DNA of 64,000 bases, taken from NCBI GenBank assembly GCA_003168335.1, contig PMSM01000010.1, positions 905,588 through 969,587 of the forward strand. Direction: 5' to 3'. Origin of the DNA: Blastocatellia bacterium. GTDB taxonomy: Bacteria > Acidobacteriota > Blastocatellia > Pyrinomonadales > Pyrinomonadaceae. The position numbers were made by a program, and so were the translations under genes. The notes under the pieces were generated by a model. The model was not told the origin of the DNA. It made no database searches and saw only the letters and a program-made list of their open reading frames with translations. Each line of letters begins with the position of its first letter. Position 1 is the first letter of the stretch. Shown piece after piece: positions 45,571-54,543 of the stretch.

Positions 45571-47529
45571 ATGAAATCCAGGACTTGGTCAATAGGTCGC
45601 TATGAACGCATCTCGCAGATCTTCGCACTGCTCGCCGTCTTGCTGAGCATAGCCGCGTTGGCTAGATGGTTCGCCGGCTTCGTCACTGTGACGGGCCTCC
45701 CTGCGCCCTTCATCCCGATGGCCCCAAACGCCGCGCTCATGTTTCTCCTGCTGGGAATGTCGGTGGCTCTCAGAGAGAAGTCGCGAATTCTTCTCTTAGC
45801 AACCCGCGTCGCGGTGGCGATCACCGCCACTTTGGCGATTACGCGGCTGAGTGTGTATCTGACCAATCTCCAACTCAGGGTCGAGCACTGGTTTTTTACG
45901 TTTCCACATGAAACCGTGGCCTCGGCTCCTATTGGTCAGATGGCTTTCTCCACTGCACTTACCTTCGTGCTATTAAGCACTGCAATCTTTCTCTTCACTT
46001 TGTCACACCCACGATGGGTCAACGACGCGGTAAAAGCGTTATCGATTGTCGTCGGTTTCATCGGCCTCGCGTTCCTGCTCGGGTACTTCTATGGAGCGCC
46101 GCTGATGTACGACGGCCGCTGGATACCCATGGCGATGACCGCCGCCATTTGTTTTTTCCTCTTGGGAGCAGCGCTCGTCGTCAGAGCATCAGTACGCGAC
46201 ATCACGGAACGGCGCTCGGTCCAGGAGGCGTTACAAAAGGCGCATGAGGAATTGGAACAGCGCGTTCTTGAGAGAACCGCCGCGCTATCCCAAGCCGTTA
46301 CCTCACTTGAAACCGAAGCCGCCGAGCGCAAACAGGCGGAACAGGCTCTGAGAGAAACCGAGGAGCAGTTGCGCCAGTCACAGAAGCTTGAGGGTGTCGG
46401 CCAACTCGCTGGCGGAATCGCTCATGATTTCAATAACCTGCTCACGGTTATTACCGGTTACAGCGATCTCCTATTGATTCGTCACAGTCTGGATGATGTA
46501 GCGCGCGAAAAACTTCAGGAGATTAAATCCGCCGGCGTTCGCGCGACTTCACTTACGCGTCAACTCCTGGCCTTTAGCCGTAAGCAGGTGCTACAGCCCG
46601 TGGTGCTGGATGTCAACACTTTGGTTGAGGGCATAGGCAAGATGCTCGAGCGTCTCATCGGTGAGCATATTGAGGTCACCACCCTGCTAAGGCCTGGTGT
46701 GGCGAAGATTAACGCCGACCCTGGTCAGATCGAGCAAGTCCTGATCAATCTTGTCGTCAACGCGCGCGACGCCATGCCAATCGGTGGAAGGATTGCAGTC
46801 GAAACCGCCAACGTTGAACTAGACAGCGAGTACGCAAGAGTGAACGCGCCGGTGAAGCCGGGACGATACGTAATGCTATCGGTCACAGACAATGGGACCG
46901 GCATGGACTCGGAAACGCAGCAGCGAATCTTCGAGCCGTTCTTTACCACTAAGGAAGTCGGTAAAGGAACCGGATTGGGACTCTCGACGGTTTATGGAAT
47001 CGTCAAGCAGTCTGGAGGCAGCATCTCGATGCATAGCGAAGTTGGCAAGGGCACAACCTTCAAGATTTACCTGCCGCGCGCCGATGACCAATGCGCTACG
47101 CCGGTCTCCGGGCAGGATCCACTTGAGCCGATCAACGGGACGGAGACAATCCTCGTTGTCGAAGACGAGGAAATGGTCAGGAAGCTCGCGCGTGAAGTGC
47201 TCGATGAACGAGGATATCGCGTCCTCGAGGCGGCAAATGGTGATGAGGCAATCAAAATCTGCCATGAGTATGAGAATCCGATCCACCTTGTGCTCACTGA
47301 TGTTGTGATGCCGGTCATGAGTGGCAGGGAGGTCGCGCAGGCAATCAAGACCGCGCATCCCGAAGCTGCGGTGCTCTACATGTCAGGTTACACCGACGAC
47401 GCCATCCTTCGTCACGGTGTTCTGGAACCTGGAATAAACTTCATCGAGAAACCCTTCACGTCTCAGGCGCTGGTGTCTAAAGTCATGAGCGTATTGAAGG
47501 ACGGCGGGAAGACAGCAACCACCCGCTAA
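45571..47529 (+). CDS. hybrid sensor histidine kinase with receiver domain
   Basis: The 652-residue product starts with about seven membrane helices (residues 15-205), then a coiled coil (residues 210-270). HisKA follows with the phospho-histidine in AGGIAHDFNNLL (H285), then HATPase with N box VLINLVVNARDAM, G1 DNGTGM, F box FEPFFTTKEVGKGTGLGLST and G2. A C-terminal receiver domain has the acceptor aspartate in LVLTDVVMP (D577). It should sense a membrane or light-independent envelope signal and phosphorylate itself. It is the only plus-strand gene inside the left part of the cassette array and lacks a cognate output regulator nearby. Confidence 0.88.
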   Translation: MKSRTWSIGRYERISQIFALLAVLLSIAALARWFAGFVTVTGLPAPFIPMAPNAALMFLLLGMSVALREKSRILLLATRVAVAITATLAITRLSVYLTNLQLRVEHWFFTFPHETVASAPIGQMAFSTALTFVLLSTAIFLFTLSHPRWVNDAVKALSIVVGFIGLAFLLGYFYGAPLMYDGRWIPMAMTAAICFFLLGAALVVRASVRDITERRSVQEALQKAHEELEQRVLERTAALSQAVTSLETEAAERKQAEQALRETEEQLRQSQKLEGVGQLAGGIAHDFNNLLTVITGYSDLLLIRHSLDDVAREKLQEIKSAGVRATSLTRQLLAFSRKQVLQPVVLDVNTLVEGIGKMLERLIGEHIEVTTLLRPGVAKINADPGQIEQVLINLVVNARDAMPIGGRIAVETANVELDSEYARVNAPVKPGRYVMLSVTDNGTGMDSETQQRIFEPFFTTKEVGKGTGLGLSTVYGIVKQSGGSISMHSEVGKGTTFKIYLPRADDQCATPVSGQDPLEPINGTETILVVEDEEMVRKLAREVLDERGYRVLEAANGDEAIKICHEYENPIHLVLTDVVMPVMSGREVAQAIKTAHPEAAVLYMSGYTDDAILRHGVLEPGINFIEKPFTSQALVSKVMSVLKDGGKTATTR

Positions 47530-47636
47530 GACGCCAGCACCACGCTAATCATTATTGAGGGTCGCAGAATCTTATTCATTCTTGTCTGACTCTAAAGGTC
47601 GGCAGGGCGGCATCCAGACGGCGTCACTAAGTCAGT

Positions 47637-47678
47637 TGTTTACGCTTGACTCCGTCTTTCATACCCGACATGTTGGGC
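47637..47678 (-). repeat. short attC-like site (a)
   Basis: Starts tacgcttgactccgtctttc and ends with gttgggc, whose inverse gcccaac is a perfect RYYYAAC core. It lies 18 bp after the stop of the NTF2-like gene. Same 40-bp family as sites at 49662, 58134 and 63081. Confidence 0.6.
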
Positions 47679-47696
47679 GCGTGCTGCGGAAGAACT

Positions 47697-48137
47697 TTAG
47701 GTCTTTACCTGACTCACATGTGCGGCGACGAGTTGCCACCGTCCATGTTGTTTCACCCACACGTGAGTCGCTTGATACGGATTGCCATATGGTTGCGTTC
47801 CCGCCTTGTCCACCCATTTCGACCGCACGGTGACAACGGCACTATTCCCATAGGGGTACACCTTCACCTCTTCGTTGCGGTTCGTTAATTGATTTGGATC
47901 GGCGGAAGGCTTTTGCGCTGCTAGCCGTTGGGCTTTGTTGGAAATATGACCATCGGGAAACGTGAAGACCAGCGTCTCACTCCACAAACGGTCAAGGACC
48001 GAAGCGTCCTGCCTGACCAAAGCCTCAGATAGCTGGCGCTCCAGTTCTATTAGTTCACGTTCAACCTTCTGCGCTGGGCTGATCGCTTTCCTGTTACTCT
48101 GTGCTGCAACCGACGCTGCAACAAAAGTGATTACCAC
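47697..48137 (-). CDS. exported NTF2/SnoaL-like protein, start region damaged
   Basis: The protein reads VAASVAAQSNRKAISPAQKVERELIELERQLSEALVRQDASVLDRLWSETLVFTFPDGHISNK..., ending THVWVKQHGRWQLVAAHVSQVKT, a DUF4440/NTF2-like fold domain. No ATG lies in frame near the signal peptide; a GTG at 48137 or CTG at 48140 would serve. Two ATGs at 48160-48163 are out of frame, giving MMKTFSQFWW-stop, so a single-base shift probably damaged the start. It is flanked by an attC upstream (48195) and an attC-like site downstream (47678), so it is a single-gene cassette. Confidence 0.7.
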   Translation of the reverse strand: MVITFVAASVAAQSNRKAISPAQKVERELIELERQLSEALVRQDASVLDRLWSETLVFTFPDGHISNKAQRLAAQKPSADPNQLTNRNEEVKVYPYGNSAVVTVRSKWVDKAGTQPYGNPYQATHVWVKQHGRWQLVAAHVSQVKT

Positions 48138-48194
48138 CAGAATTGAGAAAATGTTTTCATCATTCCAACGCCTTCGAGGTTTGTTTAAGGCTGC

Positions 48195-48302
48195 GCCCAA
48201 CGTTTGAGTTGACGCGGCGGCGCGAATCAAAGCACCCTCCGCCGCACCAAGCAAGTTACGAAACACGCCCCCCGCCGCGCGCGTCCAATGGCACGGTTGC
48301 AT
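48195..48302 (-). repeat. attC site (f)
   Basis: On the reverse strand the site ends aactcaaacgttgggc, an ideal R' with core GTTGGGC. The L'/L'' pairing is gcgtcaa against ttg-g-acgc with one unpaired G, plus gccgcc/ggcgg. This is the extrahelical-base hallmark of attC. It lies 15 bp after the stop of the 48317 gene. Confidence 0.85.
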
Positions 48303-48316
48303 CCCGAGAAAAGAAT

Positions 48317-49582
48317 TTACGCGCGCAGAACTGAGCGCCGTTTGAAGTTACCATTTATGTCAAAGAGTTTATGATTCAGCCATTCTCGAAACAACTCGAA
48401 AAGTTCGACAAGCGAATACGGTTTAGTCTCGGTGGCGAGTGCCAAATCAAAAGTCGGCGCTGGGTTTCGAAGAATCCTTGCATGTATGCTCTCGCCGAAT
48501 TGTTCCGCAAGAAAGGACATGAAGGCAGCACCACCATTATTGTCATCATCGATCTTTAGTTGCGGCGCACAACAAGAAAACTTGTCTGAGTTGCGCTTCG
48601 CCCATTCGTATAGTCGCTTGGTTGTGCTGGCGCGGTTATAGTCGGTCGTATGAAAGATTGCGTCGTACTCCCGAAGTCCGTGCACAAACCAGTTTGGCGC
48701 GCTGTAGTAAAGCCACCCGTATTCGCCTCTGCTTTTCTGTACCTCATCGTATCCAACCGCAATATATTCTGACATTAACACTTTCGCGTGATAGTCCTCG
48801 TCGCTTTTGGGCAATCCAAGGCTCGATTTCAAGTTCGCCCGCCAAGCGGCGGCCGAGATCGTTAGGAGGGCGATCGTATCCGTGCGTATACCTGATTCGG
48901 TCATCCAGCAGCAAAAGTTGTACCCGCTTTGGTTAACATCTATCTCGTCCGCCGGCGCCGGATATAGATAAACCGATGTTCGGTAATGATCCAGCGTAAC
49001 GCCGTACTTTACTTTCATTAGTCTCTCGGCGCTATCCATCCATTTCCGAGCGAACTCAGCATCCTTCTCATAACCAGCTTGGTAAAACACGGTGTAGTGC
49101 GCGCTCTTGGACTCGATCCAGTCTGCAAATGCGCGAGCCGGATTGACTATGCGCCCCGGCGATCCAGCCGGTGCAATGTTAAGAATGAGATCGAGGTGCG
49201 TCCGCGAGTTGCGCACAGTCTTCACAGATTCACGCGTTGCCTTTTTGAATCCGGGTGATACCACGGTGACATCGTAGGTATCAGGCTCAAGATCAACTGC
49301 GTATGTGCCGTCAGCGTTTGTCTTGCAATACACCCACGTCGGTGATGAACGGGAAATGATTGTGATTCTTCCGTCCGGGACACCTGTGCCGTTCGGGTCA
49401 GTAATTCGCCCGGAGATTCCAGAGCGAAGTTCCTGCGACCTATCATGTGCGTTTGCCGTATTGGTCTCAACTAGAACGATTACGAGCAGCGATGAGAGTG
49501 CCAGTGCAGCTAGAGATTGCATGGTCATAAGTAGGAACCGAACAGTGGAGTTTACGCGGCGACGCGCTATTTGATCCTTCAT
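48317..49582 (-). CDS. exported protein with carboxypeptidase-regulatory-like domain and inactive-peptidase-like body
   Basis: From the ATG at 49582 the product has about 421 residues. A hydrophobic segment (SLAALALSSLLVIVLVETNTANA) is the likely signal. Residues about 55-140 form a CarboxypepD_reg-like Ig fold (GISGRITDPNGTGVPDGRITI...YDVTVVSPGFKKATRESVKT). The C-terminal 270 residues (SAHYTVFYQAGYEKDAEFARKWMDSAERLM...NWFVHGLREYDAIF) resemble gluzincin-type peptidases but no HExxH is present. Function unknown. It is a single-gene cassette between attC-like sites at 49662 and 48302. Start is uncertain; a good GGAGGG lies in front of an out-of-frame ATG near 49614. Confidence 0.65.
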   Translation of the reverse strand: MKDQIARRRVNSTVRFLLMTMQSLAALALSSLLVIVLVETNTANAHDRSQELRSGISGRITDPNGTGVPDGRITIISRSSPTWVYCKTNADGTYAVDLEPDTYDVTVVSPGFKKATRESVKTVRNSRTHLDLILNIAPAGSPGRIVNPARAFADWIESKSAHYTVFYQAGYEKDAEFARKWMDSAERLMKVKYGVTLDHYRTSVYLYPAPADEIDVNQSGYNFCCWMTESGIRTDTIALLTISAAAWRANLKSSLGLPKSDEDYHAKVLMSEYIAVGYDEVQKSRGEYGWLYYSAPNWFVHGLREYDAIFHTTDYNRASTTKRLYEWAKRNSDKFSCCAPQLKIDDDNNGGAAFMSFLAEQFGESIHARILRNPAPTFDLALATETKPYSLVELFELFREWLNHKLFDINGNFKRRSVLRA

Positions 49583-49661
49583 CCTTGCATTTCGCCCGCT
49601 CCGGTCCAATGCTCATTAACAGCCCTCCGAAGTCAATCACGACTTTGGCGGCTCAGGAGAT

Positions 49662-49702
49662 GTCTACGCTTGACTTCGACTTTCATACCCGATTTGTTAT
49701 GC
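49662..49702 (-). repeat. short attC-like site (b)
   Basis: Reads gtctacgcttgacttcgact and ends gttatgc. It lies 18 bp after the stop of the esterase gene. Nearly identical to the sites at 58134 and 63081. Confidence 0.6.
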
Positions 49703-49719
49703 GTTTGCCGCACAAGCAC

Positions 49720-50706
49720 TTACTCCGAAATCATCCCGATGGTCCCAAGCCAGGTCTCCACCAGCGGAGGCCACTCGGTTATCGGAAACTTCGTGCGACG
49801 CAGCCCAAAGCCATGCCCGCCCTGCGCATACAAATGCATCTCCACAGGGACGCCAGCCTTCTTCAGCGCAGCATAATAAACCAGCGAGTTGTTTACATTG
49901 TCCACCGGGTCATCCTCCGCCTGTAGCAAGAACGTAGGCGGCGTATGGCTAGTGACAGGAACATCCGGATTCAACTCAAAAGTTTTACGGTCACTGCTCC
50001 ACAGATGCCCCGGGTAAAGAGCGACCGCAAAATCCGGACGGCAGCTTTCTTTGTCGGCCGCGTCTACCTCCGGATACGATCGCTTATCAAAATGCGTGCT
50101 CACCGCGGCAACCATGTGCCCGCCGGCCGAAAAGCCGATGACTCCAATCTTGTGCGGATCAATGTGCCACTCAGCCGCATGAAAGCGGACCAGCCCCAAC
50201 GCTCTCTGCGCATCCTGCAATGCCAGCGGCGATTGCCGATACTGACCAACTCTCTCGGTCGGCACGCGGTATTTTAGCAGCACAGCGGTAATCCCCTTGG
50301 AGGTCAACCAGTCACAAATCTCAGTGCCTTCAAGATCGATCGCCAGAATTTGATAGCCCCCGCCCGGGAACACGATAACCGCTGCGCCCGTATTCTTTCC
50401 CTTTGGCGAATAGACCGTGATCGTCGGCCGCGAGACATTGCTCACATAAAACCACGGACTGCCGGCGACGAACTCCTTCGTTTCCGTCGTCGCAACGGTC
50501 TCTGGTCCAGTGACAGGCCGCGCATCAGGCACTGCCCCCGGCCAGAGCGGCACTTGCGTATGTCCCGGCGATGGCTGCCATGTAGACTTCTGCGCGCTCA
50601 GACCGCCACACGCACACACAACACCGACAGCAAAAACCAGAGACGTCAAGATCATTCTTTTGTTGTAACGTATGAGCATGTTATGCCTATTTCCACCATC
50701 TTTCAT
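49720..50706 (-). CDS. exported alpha/beta hydrolase (esterase/acetylxylan-esterase-like)
   Basis: The 328-residue product has a hydrophobic start with possible lipobox (AVGVVCACGG). The catalytic fold shows the oxyanion segment VIVFPGGGYQ, nucleophile elbow GFSAGG, acidic residue in EDDPVDN and histidine in GGHGFG. The motif WPGAVPDARPVTGPE and the SAGGH type place it near the BD-FAE/pectin-acetylesterase-like hydrolases that cut ester groups from plant polysaccharides. A cassette gene, followed by site (b). A GTTATGC core-like word also precedes it near 50680. Start could be 50706, 50679 or 50655. Confidence 0.8.
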   Translation of the reverse strand: MKDGGNRHNMLIRYNKRMILTSLVFAVGVVCACGGLSAQKSTWQPSPGHTQVPLWPGAVPDARPVTGPETVATTETKEFVAGSPWFYVSNVSRPTITVYSPKGKNTGAAVIVFPGGGYQILAIDLEGTEICDWLTSKGITAVLLKYRVPTERVGQYRQSPLALQDAQRALGLVRFHAAEWHIDPHKIGVIGFSAGGHMVAAVSTHFDKRSYPEVDAADKESCRPDFAVALYPGHLWSSDRKTFELNPDVPVTSHTPPTFLLQAEDDPVDNVNNSLVYYAALKKAGVPVEMHLYAQGGHGFGLRRTKFPITEWPPLVETWLGTIGMISE

Positions 50707-50776
50707 AAATAGAAAAGGCCAAGCCCTCCCACAAGCCTAGCCTCTTCTTCACAGCTTTAGGGGCTGTGTTATTTGG

Positions 50777-50862
50777 GCGGAGACGTTCAGCCTCTTCACC
50801 AATGTGTCCTCACCCCACACCGGCAACGCCCCAAGTGCGGCGCATTCTATCCGCTGTTAGGT
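50777..50862 (-). repeat. attC candidate (j)
   Basis: Reverse strand starts with core acctaac (inverse of gttaggt, 50856-50862), followed by agcggatagaatgcgccgca and ends near gaggctgaacgtct. It lies 14 bp after the stop of the YncE-like gene, as expected. The R' end is degenerate, so confidence is moderate. Confidence 0.5.
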
Positions 50863-50875
50863 TTTTGTCAATCCA

Positions 50876-51904
50876 TTACCGGCCTCGGCGTGCGACGACA
50901 ACGATCATGAATGTGCCGGGTTTCGAACGAGGTCTCGTTCCTGGTTTGGCTTCCTCGAATTCTGATGTGGGTAAATAGATCATGTGAGTCGTGGGATCTA
51001 TACCCATCGTCCTGGCGCCTTGCGGCGTCTTCACAGTTTGGACGATCTCGAATTTTCCGGGAGACATTTCTCTCGCCACCGCCAACGAGCCGTCTGCGCA
51101 ACTCGCGAACGCCAGGCCGTCATCAATCTTCGTCGCATCGACGCTCGCGCCAATTGGCAGATCTGCTAGAACCTTTCCATTGTCGGCGCTCATCACGATC
51201 AACTTCTGGGGATTTCGGCATCCGATGAAGAGGAACCGTTTCTTGGTATCCATTGACATTCCCACTGGAGCACCACCGGGGGCGACCGACCACCGCGCCG
51301 TTACTTTTCTCGCGTTCAGATTCACCACTACTACCTCATTCTTGTCAACGAGATTTATATAGACGTTGCCCTTGCCATCGCCGGCGAGGAACTCCGGCTT
51401 TCCACCTAAGTCGATCGGCGGATCCAGTTTTCCCGTTTTGGGATCAACATCCGGCTTGAGCGACATCAGCACGCCTTTGTCGCCCGAGACGACCAGAACC
51501 CGTCCGCTGGCGGGATCGAAGATGATGCCATCGGCGTCCGGCTGCGCCGCGATGGTGCCGAGCACGGCGTTCGTTCTCAGGTCGAAGATTACGACGGCGC
51601 CGTCACCTCCACCGTCACTGATAAATCCGCGGCCGGCCTGAGGAACAATCGCAACGCCATGAGCGCGTTTCTGGCCGGGAATGTCGGCGATGGTCTTGCC
51701 GGATTCGGAGTCTATCACCATTGTGTGAGTACCCCGGGGGACGTACAGTCGATGTGTCTGCGGGTCCACCGTGAGATAGTCCCACCCGCCTTCACCACCA
51801 ACGTGAAGCGTCTTGGTAACGGTCCATTCCGACTGGGCCAAAACTGGGGCGCCAATAAACAGGACGAGGGCTAAAGCCACGACGATTGATCTCGCTGTTC
51901 GCAT
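50876..51904 (-). CDS. YncE-like YVTN beta-propeller protein (paralog 2)
   Basis: The 342-residue exported protein (signal peptide residues 1-22, ending VLAQ) has the same architecture as the 7439 gene: VGGEGGWDYLTVDPQTHRLYVPRGTHTMVID, then repeated propeller blades, and the end KPGTRPRSKPGTFMIVVVARRGR. GGAGG precedes the ATG at 51904. It sits at the end of a cassette-like block, before site (j). Function unknown. Confidence 0.85.
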   Translation of the reverse strand: MRTARSIVVALALVLFIGAPVLAQSEWTVTKTLHVGGEGGWDYLTVDPQTHRLYVPRGTHTMVIDSESGKTIADIPGQKRAHGVAIVPQAGRGFISDGGGDGAVVIFDLRTNAVLGTIAAQPDADGIIFDPASGRVLVVSGDKGVLMSLKPDVDPKTGKLDPPIDLGGKPEFLAGDGKGNVYINLVDKNEVVVVNLNARKVTARWSVAPGGAPVGMSMDTKKRFLFIGCRNPQKLIVMSADNGKVLADLPIGASVDATKIDDGLAFASCADGSLAVAREMSPGKFEIVQTVKTPQGARTMGIDPTTHMIYLPTSEFEEAKPGTRPRSKPGTFMIVVVARRGR

Positions 51905-52073
51905 ATTGATCCTCCGCGGGGAAGTACTCAACAAAAGAGTCCTAGGTAGCCTTCAGTCTGCCTGGCTACTGTAGCTCTGCCCAACCAAAAACAAAAGACA
52001 TTGGGGCGGGTTTGAATTCCCGGCTTTCGGAAGAACAAACACTCTCCAAGGGCTTCGGGCACAACCCGCACTC

Positions 52074-52556
52074 CTAATGTCTCCAATTGGAGACAAATTT
52101 AAGAAACGAGCCCATGATGAGGCGGTAGACAATCGCTGCAACCACAATGGCCATCCCGATACTGCCGATGATATCTATGGGTCGGTGAAGACCGACCTGA
52201 ACTCGCGACATTCCAACCAACAACGTCAGCACCCAGAGCATGAGGCTCAGGCGCTTACTGCTCGGATATATTACCGCTGCTAAGCCAGCGCCCAACAACA
52301 CATGATCAGATGGAAAGCCATTGTCTGGTTCGTGCGGAATAAGGGGGACAAAGTGCCCGACTACGAACGGTCGCGGGTCGTCATATAAAAGCCCACCGAT
52401 CTTTGAAACGATGTATATTAGCGGCAAGGTTACAGCCGCAAAGATCACGATCCGTTTCTGCATCGAACGCGGCTGACCAAAGAAGTAAACCAGGGCCATG
52501 ACTCCGATTACGATAAACAGGTACTTCGCGCCGAAGATTGATGGCTTATCAAACAC
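52074..52556 (-). CDS. PAP2-family phosphatase (undecaprenyl-pyrophosphatase-like)
   Basis: The 160-residue membrane protein carries the three phosphatidic-acid-phosphatase motifs: K-x6-RP (KIGGLLYDDPRPF), PSDH (GFPSDHVLLGAG) and SR-x5-H-x3-D (SRVQVGLHRPIDII). Four to five membrane helices are visible. The size fits BcrC-like undecaprenyl-diphosphate phosphatases, which recycle the lipid carrier and give bacitracin tolerance; the exact substrate is inference. Start is a GTG at 52556 after aaagga. Confidence 0.85.
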   Translation of the reverse strand: MFDKPSIFGAKYLFIVIGVMALVYFFGQPRSMQKRIVIFAAVTLPLIYIVSKIGGLLYDDPRPFVVGHFVPLIPHEPDNGFPSDHVLLGAGLAAVIYPSSKRLSLMLWVLTLLVGMSRVQVGLHRPIDIIGSIGMAIVVAAIVYRLIMGSFLKFVSNWRH

Positions 52557-52594
52557 ACGATTCCTTTGGCGCGGCCTGCGCCCTTCTTAGAGTT

Positions 52595-52628
52595 GGAGCA
52601 AAAGCTTCACGTCTAGACCTTTTGCTCC
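52595..52628. repeat. 10-bp perfect stem-loop
   Basis: ggagcaaaag and cttttgctcc pair around a 14-base loop. It lies between the divergently placed PAP2 gene and the 52779 gene. No poly-T follows on either strand; role unclear. Confidence 0.4.
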
Positions 52629-52778
52629 CTATCAAAGATGGCGGGCGCTAACCCTCTGCCACCGCGCTAAACAAAGAACGGTTTTCGCTCAGCATTTAAG
52701 GAAGCCGCTTGACCTCCACTGAAATAACTGCCACTGGTACGTCGCTTGTAGTAGGTAAAGACTGGGAGGGTAAGGATC

Positions 52779-53114
52779 ATGAAAAAAATAATTGTTGGAC
52801 TAATGGGATTGATGTTGGTGGGAGCGATGGCTCTACCGGTGGCGGCGCAGGGACGCAGATCGAATCGCGATAATCAGACGACTAACATTCGAAGGGACAA
52901 CACCCAACGCAATGACGTAGGCTTCTCGCGACGAAATGACGACCAGCGCGACAACCGGTATGACCAGGAACGACGGACGCCGAATCAGTACGATGACTAT
53001 GGACAGCGTAGCACCTACGATAACTACGACCGGCGTGGTAGCTCGCAGCAGTGGAACCGTCAAGGCGTGCAGATCAACGCAGGAACAATCCTAAACCTTT
53101 TGCTTCGCCACTAA
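52779..53114 (+). CDS. exported, Asn/Asp/Arg/Gln-rich low-complexity protein
   Basis: The 111-residue product has a clean signal peptide (residues 1-23, ending VAAQG) and a charged, disordered mature part rich in R, N, D, Q and Y (RRNDDQRDNRYDQERRTPNQYDDYGQRSTYDNYDRRG). It ends with a short ordered VQINAGTILNLLLRH. A GGGAGGG precedes the ATG and a terminator follows. Function unknown; such proteins are common in Acidobacteriota. Confidence 0.65.
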   Translation: MKKIIVGLMGLMLVGAMALPVAAQGRRSNRDNQTTNIRRDNTQRNDVGFSRRNDDQRDNRYDQERRTPNQYDDYGQRSTYDNYDRRGSSQQWNRQGVQINAGTILNLLLRH

Positions 53115-53139
53115 GACGCAAGGCAAAACAGACAAGTAG

Positions 53140-53182
53140 CGCTCACTCGGCTTTAATCAAGCAGGGTGAGCGTTTCCTTTTT
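53140..53182 (+). terminator. rho-independent terminator
   Basis: Stem cgctcac/gtgagcg with a 19-base loop is followed by tttccttttt. It follows the stop of the 52779 gene by 26 bp. Confidence 0.75.
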
Positions 53183-53210
53183 CGGACTTCAAACGAACGA
53201 TACACAAGCA

Positions 53211-53435
53211 GCGAACCGGTTCGTATGTGTTAAGCACAGTTGCAGCGTAAGTCTGACCGAACTTAAGGCACCATTCTCGGACTGTCTCATAGCTCAGGGA
53301 TACACCGCGCATCGCTAACATTTCTTCGACATCGCCGAAGCTCGGGGCGAAGCGAAAATATGACCAAACGCAATAACTGATAATTTCGGCGGGGAAACGA
53401 TGACGATGGTAGGAGAGACAGAGGTGCGCATCAAT
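53211..53435 (-). pseudogene. IS6-family transposase, N-terminal fragment
   Basis: The reverse strand reads SYHRHRFPAEIISYCVWSYFRF, SFGDVEEMLAMRGVSLSYETVREWCLKFGQTY and ends NTYEPVR, the N-terminal helix-turn-helix region of an IS6/IS240-like transposase. The catalytic half is missing. It complements the C-terminal remnants at 44262 and 55470 and may derive from the same element. Confidence 0.85.
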
Positions 53436-53545
53436 GAAGTATGCCGCATGAACAAGCTGATTACATCTTCCGCCTGTTAACCCTAGAATACCGCGGCGAA
53501 GCCTTCGCCCCGCCGCTCTTTTTTCAGGTCATTTCGCCGGTACTC

Positions 53546-53782
53546 TTAGTGTCGGCATTTGTCCCTGCACTCGCGCCGTTCCTTATCGGCTCTTTGCTGG
53601 CATTCGCGCCGTTCCCCGCCTCTTTTACTTTTACAGTCGCGCGTTTGCTCTTTGTATCTATCCTGACATTCCTTCTGACACCTCTCACGATCCCGCTGCC
53701 CTGGTGGGACCGAATTCGCAGTGACAAACGTCCCAAGGCAAAACAGCAGTGCCAGACTACTTCGAAGAATTGTTGACTTCAT
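53546..53782 (-). CDS. small exported cysteine-rich protein
   Basis: From the ATG at 53782 the 78-residue product has a signal peptide (SSLALLFCLGTFVTANS) and a highly charged mature part with paired cysteines: C-x3-C, C, C, C-x3-C. The spacing within an otherwise helical Arg/Glu/Lys region suggests a disulfide-linked helical hairpin. No family is recognised. It may be transcribed with the RHH gene upstream. Confidence 0.6.
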   Translation of the reverse strand: MKSTILRSSLALLFCLGTFVTANSVPPGQRDRERCQKECQDRYKEQTRDCKSKRGGERRECQQRADKERRECRDKCRH

Positions 53783-53973
53783 GCCCAAGAGTCCTTTCTT
53801 TAGTCGAACGTTGATGCTTTCAAAGATTTACTGAAATCGCCACCATTAGAGAGGACGGTTAAGGGCGCGTCTGTGCGGAAGCCCACATAGCAGGCGAAGA
53901 TTATTTGCGTCCCACAGATTCAAGAGTGAGCCGTCAAATTAGGTCGATCAAGTAATGATTTGTATCAAGTCAA

Positions 53974-54195
53974 TTACTCGACTGATTCGTCGGGACGGGT
54001 ATCCTGCTGAGCGGCCGGAATCTCGGCTTTAGCACTTGGTCGATCACCAGCGGCATATGCGCGATAGCCATAACCCAGACACCAAGCTACGAGCTCAGAA
54101 CCGGTTAGTCCTTCAGCCTTAGCAATCCGCCGGTATTCTTGAATCAATTTCTTTGGCAATTGAAGAGGTACGATCTCCTTGTCGGTTTGAGTCAT
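53974..54195 (-). CDS. ribbon-helix-helix-like small protein
   Basis: The 73-residue product begins with a short beta strand IVPLQLPKKLIQEYRRIAKAEGLTGSELVAWCLGYGYRAY, the strand-helix-helix layout of CopG/Arc-type DNA-binding proteins. The tail is Ala/Pro-rich and disordered. It could be an antitoxin or plasmid-style regulator, but no toxin gene is adjacent. Confidence 0.6.
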   Translation of the reverse strand: MTQTDKEIVPLQLPKKLIQEYRRIAKAEGLTGSELVAWCLGYGYRAYAAGDRPSAKAEIPAAQQDTRPDESVE

Positions 54196-54311
54196 GGATA
54201 GACCTCCCGATTCAGAAATTCATCATCTGGAGGCTGGATCGGCGAATCCCGATGCCGCGCGGATGGGGGGATGAGAAACTAACCTCTTATATCACCAATC
54301 TAACGTTTCGC

Positions 54312-54370
54312 AAAAAACAAAAGCGGGGAAGTCGGCGAGCGCGTTAGCGCCCCCAAGGGCTTCCCCGCTT
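54312..54370 (-). terminator. rho-independent terminator for leftward transcription
   Basis: An 11-bp stem aagcggggaag/cttccccgctt encloses a 28-base loop. On the reverse strand it is followed by ttgttttttg. It lies downstream of the GGCT-like gene. Confidence 0.7.
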
Positions 54371-54543
54371 GGAAAGTGAACGTCCTGTCCTCGCCCGTGG
54401 GGAGAGTAGGTGCGCCGCACTCCTAATCTTAGCTAACGTCACATGGCTCAGCGCGGTTACTAGAAACGCTTGGAAAAGACCTATGCCAGGCTTCGGGCCT
54501 TGGCGCGGCAAATTAGGGTAATTATATACTTGACTGACTGATG

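Noticed and set aside
51974-52073. A further attC candidate after the PAP2 gene, with gcccaac at 51979
   Set aside because: The core word is present, but the flank ccaaaaacaaaagac does not resemble the other sites and no bulged stem could be drawn.
54321-54370. A strong 11-bp stem as a possible attC
   Set aside because: No core words flank it and a T-rich run follows on the reverse strand, so it is called a terminator.
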